From Burkholderia sp. SRS-46 (lineage in GTDB: Bacteria; Pseudomonadota; Gammaproteobacteria; Burkholderiales; Burkholderiaceae): DNA of 64,000 nucleotides. Position numbers and translations under genes: made by a program. The notes beneath the pieces were generated by a model, which searched no databases, was not told the origin of the DNA, and saw only the letters and a list, made by a program, of their open reading frames with translations. This document shows positions 1-8,537 of this stretch, one piece after another. The DNA is taken from contig NZ_PTXL01000009.1 in NCBI RefSeq assembly GCF_004343775.1, positions 62,001-126,000 of the forward strand, written 5' to 3'. Position 1 is the first letter of the stretch; the number at the start of each line of letters is the position of its first letter.

Positions 1-2
1 GC

Positions 3-371
3 GACGGGCTCGCCGCGGAACGCTGGAACCTGCTGCATCCCGAGCAGGAACCGCGCGTGCCGTACGTGCAGCGTTGTCTCGACGGACGCACGGGGCCGGT
101 GGTCGTCGCAACCGACTACATGAAGATCGTCGGCGACCAGATCCGCGCGTTCGTCGACGGCCGCCGCTTCGTCGCGCTCGGCACCGACGGCTTCGGCCGC
201 TCGGATACGCGCGAGGCGCTGCGTACGTTCTTCGAGGTCGATCGCCACTTCATCGTGCTCGCCGCGCTGAAGGCGCTGGCCGACGACGGGAAGGTGCCGC
301 GCGCAACCGTCGGCGAAGCGATCCGGCGTTACGGGATCGACATCGACAAGGTCGATCCGGCGACGGTGTGA
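3..371 (+). CDS. aceE: Pyruvate dehydrogenase E1 component, C-terminal fragment
   Basis: This is the last 122 codons of a gene that enters from the left edge. The translation contains the conserved E1 tail, including an ERWNLLHP segment, a VVVATDYMK segment and the stretch LGTDGFGRSDTR near residue 60, all typical of homodimeric AceE in proteobacteria. AceE is the thiamine-diphosphate decarboxylase subunit of the cytoplasmic pyruvate dehydrogenase complex. The usual length is about 900 residues, so only the C-terminal domain is visible. It ends with TGA at 369-371, and no E2 gene follows on the same strand. It could be a second aceE paralogue; that cannot be judged from the fragment. Confidence 0.9.
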   Translation, partial: DGLAAERWNLLHPEQEPRVPYVQRCLDGRTGPVVVATDYMKIVGDQIRAFVDGRRFVALGTDGFGRSDTREALRTFFEVDRHFIVLAALKALADDGKVPRATVGEAIRRYGIDIDKVDPATV

Positions 372-522
372 CGGACGCGCCGGCCCGGCCACCGGCCGCC
401 CGCCGGTGTATCGCGCGATGCGGCGCCGATGCCGTGACACCGGCACCGCATCGGCGCGTATGCGCCCTACGCGGCGTTGCCGCCGGCCGCGCCCGCACGT
501 CGGGCACGCCGGACACGCCCCG

Positions 523-1995
523 CTACCGCGCCGACTGCGCGAGCGGGCCTTGCGCGCCCTGCGCCGTGCCCGACGGCCAGCCACCGGCGAGCGCCTTGTA
601 CAGCGCGACGGTCGCGCTCGCGCTGCGCATCCGGCCGTCGGCCGCCGCATCCTGCGCCTGCAGCAGCGTGCGCTGCACGTCGAGCACTTCGTAGTAGTCG
701 ATCGCGCCGGCCGAGAAGCGCGCCTGCGCAAGCTGCGCGGCGCGCGCGCTGTCGTCCGCGGCGCGCACGAGATGCACCGTCTCCTCGCGCGTGCGCGCGA
801 CGCGCAGCAGCGCGTTTTCGGTTTCCTCGAGCGCGCCGAGCACGGTCTGCCGATACTGCGCGAGCTGGCCGGCGGCTTGCGCATCGCTCGCGGCGATCCG
901 CGCGCGCACGCGGCCGACGTCGAGGAACGACCAGTCGACGCCGAGCGCGATCAGGTTGGTGTCGCTGCCCGCGCGGAAGAACCCGTAGCTGCTGGTCGCG
1001 CTGCCGAGCAACCCCGACAGCGTGAAGCGCGGGAACAGGTCGGCCGTCGCGACGCCGACGCGCGCGGTCGCCGCGTGCAGCCGCGCCTCGGCGGCGGCGA
1101 CGTCCGGACGCCGCCGCAGCAGGTCGCCCGGCGTGCCGGGATCGAGGTCGGCGGCAAGCGCCGGCAGCGGTGCGGGCGCGTCGAGCCGGCCGATCAGCGC
1201 GCCGGGCGTCTGCCCGGTCAACACCGCGAGCCGGTGCTCGTCGACGCCGATCGCGGCTTCGTACACGGCGATCCGCGACGTCGTCGATTCGTACTGCGCG
1301 CGGGCGCGCGCCGCATCGAGTTCGGAGCCGCGCCCCGCGCCGACGCGCGCATTGATCAGCGCGAGCGTCTGCTGCTGGTTCGCGGCATTCTCGCGCGCGA
1401 TCCGCAGCCGCTCCTGCGAGCCGCGCAGGTCGACGTACGTGCTCGCCACCTCGCCCGCGATCGCGACGCGCACCGCGCGCACGTCCGCGGCGCTCGCGGC
1501 CGTTTCCGCGCGCTGCGACTCGATCGAGCGCCGCACGCGGCCGAACAGGTCGAGCTCCCATGCGGCGTTGATCCCGACACTCGACGTCGGGTTGTCGCGC
1601 TGGCTGCGCGGCGCGCCGAACGCCTGGTCCTTGCTCATCAGTTGATGGCCGATCTGGCCATTCGCGGTGATCGTCGGGATCTGGTCGAAACGGGCCTCGC
1701 GCAGCAGCGCGGCGGACGCGTCGTAGCGCGACACCGCGACCTGCAGATCCAGGTTCGCGGCGAGCGCGGCGTCGATCAGGCGGGTCAGCGCCGGATCGCC
1801 GAAGCCGCGCCAGAACGCGGCATCGGCATCGGCCGAAGCATCGGGCAGCGCCGCGCCCGGCTGCGCCGCCGGATGCGCGTCGCGCGCGAACCGCGCGGCC
1901 GTGGCCGTGTCAGGCCGCTTGAAATCGGGGCCGACCGCGCACGCGGCGAGCGTCACCGACATCGCGAGCGCGGAAAGACGAAAAGCGGCGCTCAT
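523..1995 (-). CDS. RND efflux outer-membrane factor, NodT family lipoprotein
   Basis: This 490-residue protein has a lipoprotein signal with lipobox LAAC (Cys19) followed by VGPDFKRP, the hallmark of OprM/NodT outer-membrane factors. Two OEP repeats follow, with the usual LDLQVAVSRYDAS and LDVGRVRARIAASDAQ stretches. It would form the trimeric TolC-like exit duct of a tripartite pump. The start is fixed by a 4-bp ATGA overlap with the upstream RND gene, which suggests translational coupling. The operon order is MFP, RND, OMF. A longer upstream start would run into the RND gene and is rejected. Substrate is unknown. Confidence 0.93.
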   Translation of the reverse strand: MSAAFRLSALAMSVTLAACAVGPDFKRPDTATAARFARDAHPAAQPGAALPDASADADAAFWRGFGDPALTRLIDAALAANLDLQVAVSRYDASAALLREARFDQIPTITANGQIGHQLMSKDQAFGAPRSQRDNPTSSVGINAAWELDLFGRVRRSIESQRAETAASAADVRAVRVAIAGEVASTYVDLRGSQERLRIARENAANQQQTLALINARVGAGRGSELDAARARAQYESTTSRIAVYEAAIGVDEHRLAVLTGQTPGALIGRLDAPAPLPALAADLDPGTPGDLLRRRPDVAAAEARLHAATARVGVATADLFPRFTLSGLLGSATSSYGFFRAGSDTNLIALGVDWSFLDVGRVRARIAASDAQAAGQLAQYRQTVLGALEETENALLRVARTREETVHLVRAADDSARAAQLAQARFSAGAIDYYEVLDVQRTLLQAQDAAADGRMRSASATVALYKALAGGWPSGTAQGAQGPLAQSAR

Positions 1996-4900
1996 CGGTT
2001 TTCTCCTTCGAGGGTGCCGTGCTGCTCGTTCCAGACGGCCGGGGTGCCGCCCGCGAGCTTGCGGATCGCGACATAGAACACGGGCGTGAGGAACAGCCCG
2101 AACAGCGTGACGCCGAGCATCCCGGCGAACACGGTGATGCCGGTGGCCGCGCGCACCTCGCTGCCCGCGCCGCCGCCGATCAGCAGCGGCACCGAGCCGG
2201 CGATGAACGCGACCGAGGTCATCACGATCGGGCGCAGCCGCAGCCGGCACGCTTCGAGCGCGGCTTCGACCGTGCCCTTGCCCTGGATCTCGAGCTCGCG
2301 CGCGAACTCGACGATCAGGATCGCGTTCTTGCATGCGAGCCCCATCAGCACGACCAGCCCGACCTGCACGAACACGTTGTTGTCGCCGCCGGACAGCCAC
2401 ACGCCGAACAGCGCCGCGCACATGCACACCGGCACGATCAGGATCACCGCGAGCGGCAGCGTCCAGCTCTCGTACAGCGACGCGAGCACGAGGAACACCA
2501 GCATCACCGCGAGCGGGAACACGACGATCGCCGCGTTGCTCTGCGTGACCTGCTCATAGCTGAGGTCGGTCCATTCGAGCGTGATGCCGGGCGGCAGCAC
2601 CTGCTTCGCGATCTGTTCGAGCTTCGCGATCGTCTGCGCGGATGACATCACCTTCGGATCGGCGTCGCCGATCAGGCTCGCGGCCGGATAGCCGTTGTAG
2701 CGCACGACGGGATCGGGGCCGAACGTCGGCTCGACGGTCACCATCGAGCCGATCGGCACCATCTCGCCCTTCGCATTGCGCGTGCGCAGGTTCGCGATGT
2801 CCTCCGCGGTCTGCCGATGGCCGGCATCGGCCTGCGCCATCACGCGATACACGCGCCCGAACAGGTTGAAGTCGTTCACGTACATCGAGCCGAGATACAC
2901 CTGCAGCGTGCTGAACAGGTCGGTCAGCGCGACGCCCTGCGCCTTCGCCTTCAGGCGATCGACCTTCACCTCGAGCTGCGGGATGTTCGCCTGGTACGCG
3001 CTGACGGGGTATTGCATCCCCGGCGTCTTCGCGACCGCGGCCTGGAACGCCGTCAGCGCGTTCTGCAGCGCGCCGTAGCCGAGCCCCGCGCGATCCTCGA
3101 GGTACAGCGCATAGCCCGAGCCGTTGCCGAGCCCCTGGATCGGCGGCGGCAGCAGCGCATACGTGATGCCGCCGCTGATCCCCGCGAAGCGCGCGTTCAG
3201 CTCGGCGTTGATCTGCGCGGCGCTGCGATGGCGCTGGTCGAACGGCTTCAGGATGATGTACGAGTTCGTGATGTTCGGCGTGTTCACGCCCTGCAGCGCG
3301 TTCAAGCCCGCGAAGCCCTGCACCATCTCGACGCCTTCGGTGCCGAGCGCGATCTTCGTCATCTGCTTGGCCACCGCATTCGTGCGCGACAGCGACGCGC
3401 CCTCCGGCAGCTTCGCGCCCGCGAACAGGTACAGCTTGTCCTGCACGGGGATGAAGCCGCCCGGCACCGCGTTGAACAGCAGCGCGGTGGCCGCGAGCAG
3501 CGCCGCGTAGACCGCGAACACCGCGCCGCGCCGCTTCAGCGTGCGCGCGACCACGCCGTGATAGCCGTCGGAGCTGCGCTCGAAGAAGCGGTTGAACGGG
3601 CGGAACAGCCAGCCGAATGCGCGGTCGATCGCACGCGTGAGCGCATCCTTCGGCGCGCCGTGCGGCCGCAGCAGCTTCGCGGCGAGCGCGGGCGACAGCG
3701 TCAGCGAGTTGATCGCCGAGATCACCGTCGAGATCGCGATCGTCACCGCGAACTGCTTGTAGAACTGGCCCGTGACGCCCGACAGGAACGCCATCGGCAC
3801 GAACACCGCGCACAGCACCAGCGCGATCGCGATGATCGGGCCGGACACTTCCTTCATCGCCTGGTGCGCGGCGTCGCGCGGGCTCAGGCCCTGCGCGATG
3901 TTGCGCTCGACGTTCTCGACGACGACGATCGCATCGTCGACGACGATGCCGATCGCGAGCACGAGCCCGAACAGCGTCAGCGTGTTGATCGAGTAACCAA
4001 GCATCAACAGCCACGCGAACGTGCCGACCACCGACACCGGCACCGCGACGAGCGGAATGATCGACGCGCGCCAGGTCTGCAGGAACAGGATCACCACGAA
4101 CACGACCAGCACCACCGCCTCGATCAGCGTGTGCTGCACCGCGCGGATCGATTCGCGCACGAACACCGTCGGGTCCCACACCGGCCGGTACGCGATGCCC
4201 TGCGGAAAGCGCGTCTTCAACTCGTCGAGCTTCGCGTACACGGCCTTCGCGACGTCGAGCGCGTTCGCACCCGGCGACAGGAAGATGCCGACCACCGCCG
4301 AGTTCTTGTCGTTGTAGAACGATTGCAGCGTGTAATCACCCGCGCCGAGTTCGAGCCGCGCGACGTCGGCCAGCTTGACGACCTGCCCGTCGTCGCCGCT
4401 GCGCAGCACGATGTCGCCGAATTCCTCGGTCGTGCGCAGCCGGCCGCGCACGTTGATCGACACGAGGAAGTCGCTCGCCTTCGGCGACGGCTCCGCGCCG
4501 AGCTGCCCGGCCGACACCTGCACGTTCTGCTCGCGCACCGCGGCGATCACGTCGCTCGCGGTCAGCCCGCGCGACGCGAGCCGGTTCGGGTCGAGCCAGA
4601 TCCGCATCGCGTAGTCGCCGGCCCCGTACACGCCGACGTCGCCGATCCCGGTGAGCCGCGACAGCTCGTCCTTCACGTGCAGCGTCAGGTAGTTGCGCAG
4701 GTACAGCGAATCGCGGCTGCCATCCGGCGAGTAGAGGCTCACGTACATCAGCGGCGTCGGCGACTTCTTCTGCGTCGTCACGCCGTACTGCCGCACTTCG
4801 TCGGGCAGGCGCGACAGCGCCTGGCTCACGCGGTTCTGCACGCGCACGGCGGCGGTGTCCGGATCGACGCCGGGCAGGAACGTGACGACCACCTGCAGGC

Positions 4901-5165
4901 TGCCGTCCGAACCCGCGACCGACTTCATGTACATGATCCCTTCGACGCCGTTGATCGCTTCCTCGAGCGGCTCGGCAACCGATTCGGCGATCGCCTTCGG
5001 GTTCGCGCCCGGATAGGTCGCGCGCACCACGACGCTCGGCGGCACGACTTCCGGGTACTCGCCCGCGGGCAGCATCGGGATCGCGATCAGGCCGAGCGCG
5101 AAGATGACGATCGACAGCACGACCGCGAAGATCGGCCGGTCGATGAAGAAACGGGAGAAATCCAT
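1992..5165 (-). CDS. RND multidrug efflux inner-membrane transporter (HAE1 family)
   Basis: At 1057 residues this has full family length. It begins MDFSRFFIDRPIFAVV, the standard HAE1 N-terminus, and carries the proton-relay Asp pair in GIVVDDAIVVVEN at about residue 407 (TM4). Two repeats of six membrane segments and two large periplasmic loops are evident. By family it exports hydrophobic or aromatic compounds by proton antiport, docked to the MFP encoded 14 bp upstream and to the OMF encoded downstream with a 4-bp overlap. It resembles MexF/MexI-type pumps more than AcrB, but I cannot assign a named pump. The divergent soxR gene points to redox-cycling compounds as inducers. Confidence 0.95.
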   Translation of the reverse strand: MDFSRFFIDRPIFAVVLSIVIFALGLIAIPMLPAGEYPEVVPPSVVVRATYPGANPKAIAESVAEPLEEAINGVEGIMYMKSVAGSDGSLQVVVTFLPGVDPDTAAVRVQNRVSQALSRLPDEVRQYGVTTQKKSPTPLMYVSLYSPDGSRDSLYLRNYLTLHVKDELSRLTGIGDVGVYGAGDYAMRIWLDPNRLASRGLTASDVIAAVREQNVQVSAGQLGAEPSPKASDFLVSINVRGRLRTTEEFGDIVLRSGDDGQVVKLADVARLELGAGDYTLQSFYNDKNSAVVGIFLSPGANALDVAKAVYAKLDELKTRFPQGIAYRPVWDPTVFVRESIRAVQHTLIEAVVLVVFVVILFLQTWRASIIPLVAVPVSVVGTFAWLLMLGYSINTLTLFGLVLAIGIVVDDAIVVVENVERNIAQGLSPRDAAHQAMKEVSGPIIAIALVLCAVFVPMAFLSGVTGQFYKQFAVTIAISTVISAINSLTLSPALAAKLLRPHGAPKDALTRAIDRAFGWLFRPFNRFFERSSDGYHGVVARTLKRRGAVFAVYAALLAATALLFNAVPGGFIPVQDKLYLFAGAKLPEGASLSRTNAVAKQMTKIALGTEGVEMVQGFAGLNALQGVNTPNITNSYIILKPFDQRHRSAAQINAELNARFAGISGGITYALLPPPIQGLGNGSGYALYLEDRAGLGYGALQNALTAFQAAVAKTPGMQYPVSAYQANIPQLEVKVDRLKAKAQGVALTDLFSTLQVYLGSMYVNDFNLFGRVYRVMAQADAGHRQTAEDIANLRTRNAKGEMVPIGSMVTVEPTFGPDPVVRYNGYPAASLIGDADPKVMSSAQTIAKLEQIAKQVLPPGITLEWTDLSYEQVTQSNAAIVVFPLAVMLVFLVLASLYESWTLPLAVILIVPVCMCAALFGVWLSGGDNNVFVQVGLVVLMGLACKNAILIVEFARELEIQGKGTVEAALEACRLRLRPIVMTSVAFIAGSVPLLIGGGAGSEVRAATGITVFAGMLGVTLFGLFLTPVFYVAIRKLAGGTPAVWNEQHGTLEGENR

Positions 5166-5179
5166 GGTGCGGCCTCCCG

Positions 5180-6373
5180 TTACTGCGCCGCCGGCGCGGC
5201 GGCGTCGGTGGAGGGCGACTGCACAGCGGCGACGGACGGCGCGGCAAGCGCCTTCGGCTTCACCGGCGCGCCCGGATAGTAGACCCGCTGCAGCCCGTCG
5301 ACGATCACGCGATCACCCGCGTTCAGCCCCTTCTCGATGATCCGCTCGCCGGCCAGCTCGCGGCCGATCGTCACGTCGCGGCGCAGCGCCTTGTTGCCCG
5401 GGCCGATCACGTACACGTACTTGCGGTCCTGGTCGGTCAGCACCGCCTTGTTGTCGACCAGCAGCGCGTCCTGGTCGCGGCTGCTGACGAGTTGCACGCG
5501 CGCATAGAGGCCCGGCGTGAACGCATGGTCGGCATTCGCCAGCCGCACACGCGCGCGGATCGTGCCGGTGGCCGGATCGAGCCGGTTGTCGAGGAAATCG
5601 ACCGTGCCCGCATGCGGGAAGCCGGCCTCGTTCGCGAGGCCGACGCGCACCGGGTCGGCGCCGATCGCGCGATGCTTCGGATCGGTGCGCTGCGCGTTGT
5701 AGCGCAGGTAGCTCTGCTCGTCGCAGTCGAAGTACACGTACACCGGATCCTGCGACACGACCGTCGTGAGCAGCGTGTCGTCGGCGCGCGCGAGGTTGCC
5801 GACCGTCGCCATCGCGCGGCCGACGCGACCGGCGATCGGCGCGCGCACCTCGGTGAAGCCGAGGTTCAGCTGCGCGTCCGCGACCGCGGCTTCGGCCGCC
5901 TGCAGGTCCGCGCGCGCCTGCGCATCGGCGGCGCGCGCGTTGTCGAGTTCTTCCTGCGACGTTGCGTGCGCATCGATCAGCGTCTGCACCCGCTTGAGCT
6001 GCACCTGCGCGAGACCGGCCGCCGCACGGGCGCGCTGCCGCTGCGCCGTCGCCCGATCGAGCGCGATCCGGTACGGGCGCGGATCGATCACGAACAGCAC
6101 CACGCCTTGCGGCGCGAGATCGCCCTCCTTGTACGCGACGCGCTGCAGATAGCCGCTCACGCGCGGCCGCAATTCGACCGCATCGACCGCCTCGACGCGG
6201 CCGTTGAATTCGTCCGCGAGGCGGACCGTGCGCGGCGCGATCGTCGCGACGCCGACTTCGGGAAGAGCCTGGGCCGGCGGATCGCCTCGGCCGTCATGGC
6301 AAGCGGACAACGCCAGCAGCAGCGCGCCGGCGGCGCCCCATGGCGCCGCCTTGCGAACAGGGAAATGGAACAT
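5180..6373 (-). CDS. RND efflux periplasmic adaptor (membrane fusion protein)
   Basis: This 397-residue lipoprotein has lipobox LSAC (Cys25). A biotinyl-lipoyl-like half motif (VSGYLQRVAYKEGDLAPQG, about residues 72-90) is followed by an alpha-hairpin rich in Ala/Gln/Arg (about 105-165). A second lipoyl half (LNLGFTEVRAPIAGRVGRA) and a beta-barrel region complete the MexE/AcrA layout. It is the first gene of the efflux operon, with its start 80 bp from divergent soxR, and bridges pump and outer-membrane channel in the periplasm. Confidence 0.94.
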   Translation of the reverse strand: MFHFPVRKAAPWGAAGALLLALSACHDGRGDPPAQALPEVGVATIAPRTVRLADEFNGRVEAVDAVELRPRVSGYLQRVAYKEGDLAPQGVVLFVIDPRPYRIALDRATAQRQRARAAAGLAQVQLKRVQTLIDAHATSQEELDNARAADAQARADLQAAEAAVADAQLNLGFTEVRAPIAGRVGRAMATVGNLARADDTLLTTVVSQDPVYVYFDCDEQSYLRYNAQRTDPKHRAIGADPVRVGLANEAGFPHAGTVDFLDNRLDPATGTIRARVRLANADHAFTPGLYARVQLVSSRDQDALLVDNKAVLTDQDRKYVYVIGPGNKALRRDVTIGRELAGERIIEKGLNAGDRVIVDGLQRVYYPGAPVKPKALAAPSVAAVQSPSTDAAAPAAQ

Positions 6374-6403
6374 GTAGCCTCGCGGTACGTTAAACTGCCG
6401 CGT

Positions 6404-6440
6404 AGCTTAAAAGTTGAAGTTGACTTTAAGTCAAGTTTCC
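6404..6440. promoter_or_regulatory. SoxR-box-like operator between the efflux operon and soxR
   Basis: AAGTTGACTT at 6417-6426 differs by one base from the core AAGTTAACTT of the known soxS SoxR box. It overlaps a 15-bp palindrome, TTGACTT-T-AAGTCAA, at 6420-6434. Read towards the efflux genes, TTGACT (6434-6429) and TAAGCT (6409-6404) are separated by 19 bp, the long spacer typical of MerR-family promoters. The operator call rests on the adjacent soxR and this geometry; the -10 match is weak. Confidence 0.55.
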
Positions 6441-6452
6441 CCGGAGGACGTC

Positions 6453-6923
6453 ATGGGTACTACGGAAGAGTCGCAAGCGCCGTTGCTGTCGATCCGCGAA
6501 GTCGCCGCGCGCAGCGGCGTGCCGGCATCGACGCTGCGCTTCTACGAGTCGCGCGGCCTGATCCGCTCGCATCGCAACGGGTCGAGCCATCGCCACTATT
6601 CGCGCTCGGTGCTGCGCCTGATCGCATTCATCGTGTTCGCGCAGAAGATCGGCTATTCGCTCGACGAGATCGCCGAACAGCTCGTGAGCCTGCCCGCCGA
6701 CACGCTGCCGAGCAACAAGGACTGGCAGCGCTTGTCGCGCGGATGGAAGAAGCGGGTCGCCGATCAGATCGAGGAATTGCAGCGGCTGTACATCAATCTC
6801 GACGAGTGCATCGGCTGCGGATGCCTGTCGCTGAAGTGCTGCAAGCTGACCAACCCGGACGATCGCGCGGGCCGGCGCGGGCCGGGCGCTCGTCGCTGGC
6901 TGGGGGATCCGCCGCCGGTGTGA
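6453..6923 (+). CDS. soxR: Redox-sensitive transcriptional activator SoxR
   Basis: This 156-residue MerR-family regulator has an N-terminal winged helix-turn-helix (IREVAARSGVPASTLRFYESRGL, about residues 14-36). A dimerisation helix follows, then the [2Fe-2S] motif CIGCGCLS with cysteines at 119, 122, 124 and 130, the same spacing and numbering as E. coli SoxR. GGAGG lies 6 bp before the ATG; an earlier in-frame ATG at 6414 would start inside the operator and is rejected. SoxR senses redox-active compounds in the cytoplasm. With no soxS nearby, the divergent efflux operon is its obvious target, as for mexGHI-opmD in Pseudomonas. Confidence 0.92.
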   Translation: MGTTEESQAPLLSIREVAARSGVPASTLRFYESRGLIRSHRNGSSHRHYSRSVLRLIAFIVFAQKIGYSLDEIAEQLVSLPADTLPSNKDWQRLSRGWKKRVADQIEELQRLYINLDECIGCGCLSLKCCKLTNPDDRAGRRGPGARRWLGDPPPV

Positions 6924-6942
6924 CGGCGGCGGCAGCCGGCCG

Positions 6943-7671
6943 TCAAGGCGACGCCGGCTTGGCGGGCCCCAGCATGTTGATCGCCGTCGCGAGCACGGCT
7001 CGCTTGAACGCGTCCGGCTGCAGCGGCAGCTTCGAGAATTCGTGCATCAGGTGGCTGTAGGACACCGTCGTGCTGATCGCATGCTCGAGCATGAAGAACA
7101 GCAGGCCGGGATCGACTGCCTGGATTTCGCCGGCTTCGGCGGCGTCGTTCAGCAAGCTCGCCATCGCCGCATAGTATGGCCGCACCAGCTGCACCACCAG
7201 CCGGTCGAAGCGCTCGCCCTCCTCCGTCGCCGCGGTCGAGAAGAACATGCCGACATCAGGTTCGGCAAACACCATGTCGACGCCGAACGCGAGTGCGCGC
7301 TCGACGCGCGCGCGATACGTCAGCGGCGACGCGCGCAATACGTCGACCGCATCGAACAGCGGCGCCATCAGCTCCGCGATCTGGTCGACGACCGCGTTCC
7401 AGAGCGTGACCTTGCTGCCGAAATGGTGCGCGATCAGTGCTGCATCGACCCCCAACTCACGCGCGATCTCGCGCACGCTCGTCGCGTCATAGCCGCGCTT
7501 CGCGAACGTGCGGCGCGCTGCCCGCAATATCACGTCCGGACCGACCGATTCGCCCGGTAACGGACGTCCGCGCGTGCGCCGCCCGCTCGCCGATTGCTCC
7601 GACACTGCTCCCACGTTTTTCCGCCCCATTCCCGAATCCGATTGCATGGTCTCCGTGTCCGTCCCGGGCAT
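6943..7671 (-). CDS. TetR/AcrR family transcriptional regulator
   Basis: The protein has a TetR N-terminal DNA-binding domain: ILRAARRTFAKRGYDATSVREIARELGVDAALIAHHFGSK has the canonical helix-turn-helix ending in the YxxF/HHF-G-K turn. A variable ligand-binding domain with several aromatic residues follows. The start is uncertain. ATG at 7671 (242 aa) sits downstream of AGGAGG but with long spacing; GTG at 7713 and ATGs at 7647 and 7629 are alternatives. It converges on soxR, 20 bp apart. A 14-bp palindrome lies upstream and may be its own operator. Ligand and targets are unknown. Confidence 0.85.
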   Translation of the reverse strand: MPGTDTETMQSDSGMGRKNVGAVSEQSASGRRTRGRPLPGESVGPDVILRAARRTFAKRGYDATSVREIARELGVDAALIAHHFGSKVTLWNAVVDQIAELMAPLFDAVDVLRASPLTYRARVERALAFGVDMVFAEPDVGMFFSTAATEEGERFDRLVVQLVRPYYAAMASLLNDAAEAGEIQAVDPGLLFFMLEHAISTTVSYSHLMHEFSKLPLQPDAFKRAVLATAINMLGPAKPASP

Positions 7672-7737
7672 CCGGCGCCGGACAGCCTCCTCTTTGATTG
7701 ACACGTCAAGCACTGAAGCGCTAGGATCATACCTTAT

Positions 7738-7751
7738 TCATCACGTGATGA
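7738..7751. promoter_or_regulatory. Perfect 14-bp palindrome upstream of the TetR gene
   Basis: TCATCACGTGATGA is a perfect inverted repeat in the gap between the TetR regulator and the DUF3331 gene. Its position just before the TetR start region fits an autoregulatory operator; that role is inferred. A second, imperfect dyad (TTGACACGTCAA) lies at about 7698-7709. Confidence 0.45.
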
Positions 7752-7920
7752 TTTAAAGGCGCCCGATCCAGTACGCATCGTCATCGTGGGCGGCGCAAGG
7801 CTTTACCAAGGCGACCCTGCCGTGGATCGCGGAACGGATCAACGGCTGCGTGCAACCGCGGATCCGCCTGTCGTAACGCCGGTCGCGTTCCGGATCGCGC
7901 ATCGGCTCGGGAGAACAGAC

Positions 7921-8313
7921 ATGTTGGATGACAGTGCAACCCCGTGGCTGCGAACCGTCACGGACATCGGCAGCCTTGCGGGGCCGCCCGCTGACTGGGC
8001 GATGTCGCGGCGACGCAGCACGACCCGCGACAAACTGCCGGCGTGGAACACCGCGAGCCGACCGACGATCGGCGTGCTCGAACGGCCGACGCGCGACTGC
8101 GTGGTGATCTCGTGGTGCGACGCGTGCACCGGCCGCTACGCCGACCAGAAATGGCGTCTGTTCAACACGCGGCGCCGCGGCGTGTGCGTGCTGACCGGGC
8201 GGCCGATCGAAATCGGCGACAGCGTCTTTGCCCCGCAGTTGCTCGGGTCGACGCCGGGGAACGCCGCCGCGATGATCCTCGCGGCTAGCCTGGACCAGCT
8301 CGAAGCGGCCTGA
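7921..8313 (+). CDS. DUF3331 domain-containing protein
   Basis: This is a 130-residue cytoplasmic protein of unknown function. The C-terminal half carries the DUF3331 pattern: VVISWCDACTGRYADQKWRL, then GVCVLTGRPIEIGDSVFAP and the closing NAAAMILAASLDQ. GGGAGA precedes the chosen ATG by 6 bp; upstream extension is possible in frame but lacks an obvious ribosome site. The family is largely confined to Burkholderia-type bacteria. Two more loci with three further copies of the domain occur in this window (23681-24190 and 36954-37211). No catalytic motif is recognisable. Confidence 0.8.
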   Translation: MLDDSATPWLRTVTDIGSLAGPPADWAMSRRRSTTRDKLPAWNTASRPTIGVLERPTRDCVVISWCDACTGRYADQKWRLFNTRRRGVCVLTGRPIEIGDSVFAPQLLGSTPGNAAAMILAASLDQLEAA

Positions 8314-8537
8314 TCGCGCGACGCGGCACCATCGCGCCGCCCGCGCGCGTCGAGGCCCGCCGCGTTCGCCGCGCCGCCGCTCGCTTACGACTTCCCGACA
8401 GTCGTGCATTCCCGTTCGCACACCGCTCGCACGGCGGGAATAAATCCGCCGCCTCGCAGGTATACCCGGCTGAAAGTGCCGGTTTCTTCCCGGACGCTCC
8501 CGGCCGTCCGCCGTCGTCATTCGCTCGCGAGGCTCCC

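Noticed and set aside
2817..5279. An 820-codon open frame on the plus strand opposite the RND transporter gene
   Set aside because: It is antisense to a clear RND gene, rich in Arg/His/Asp from complementary high-GC codons, and has no domain signature.
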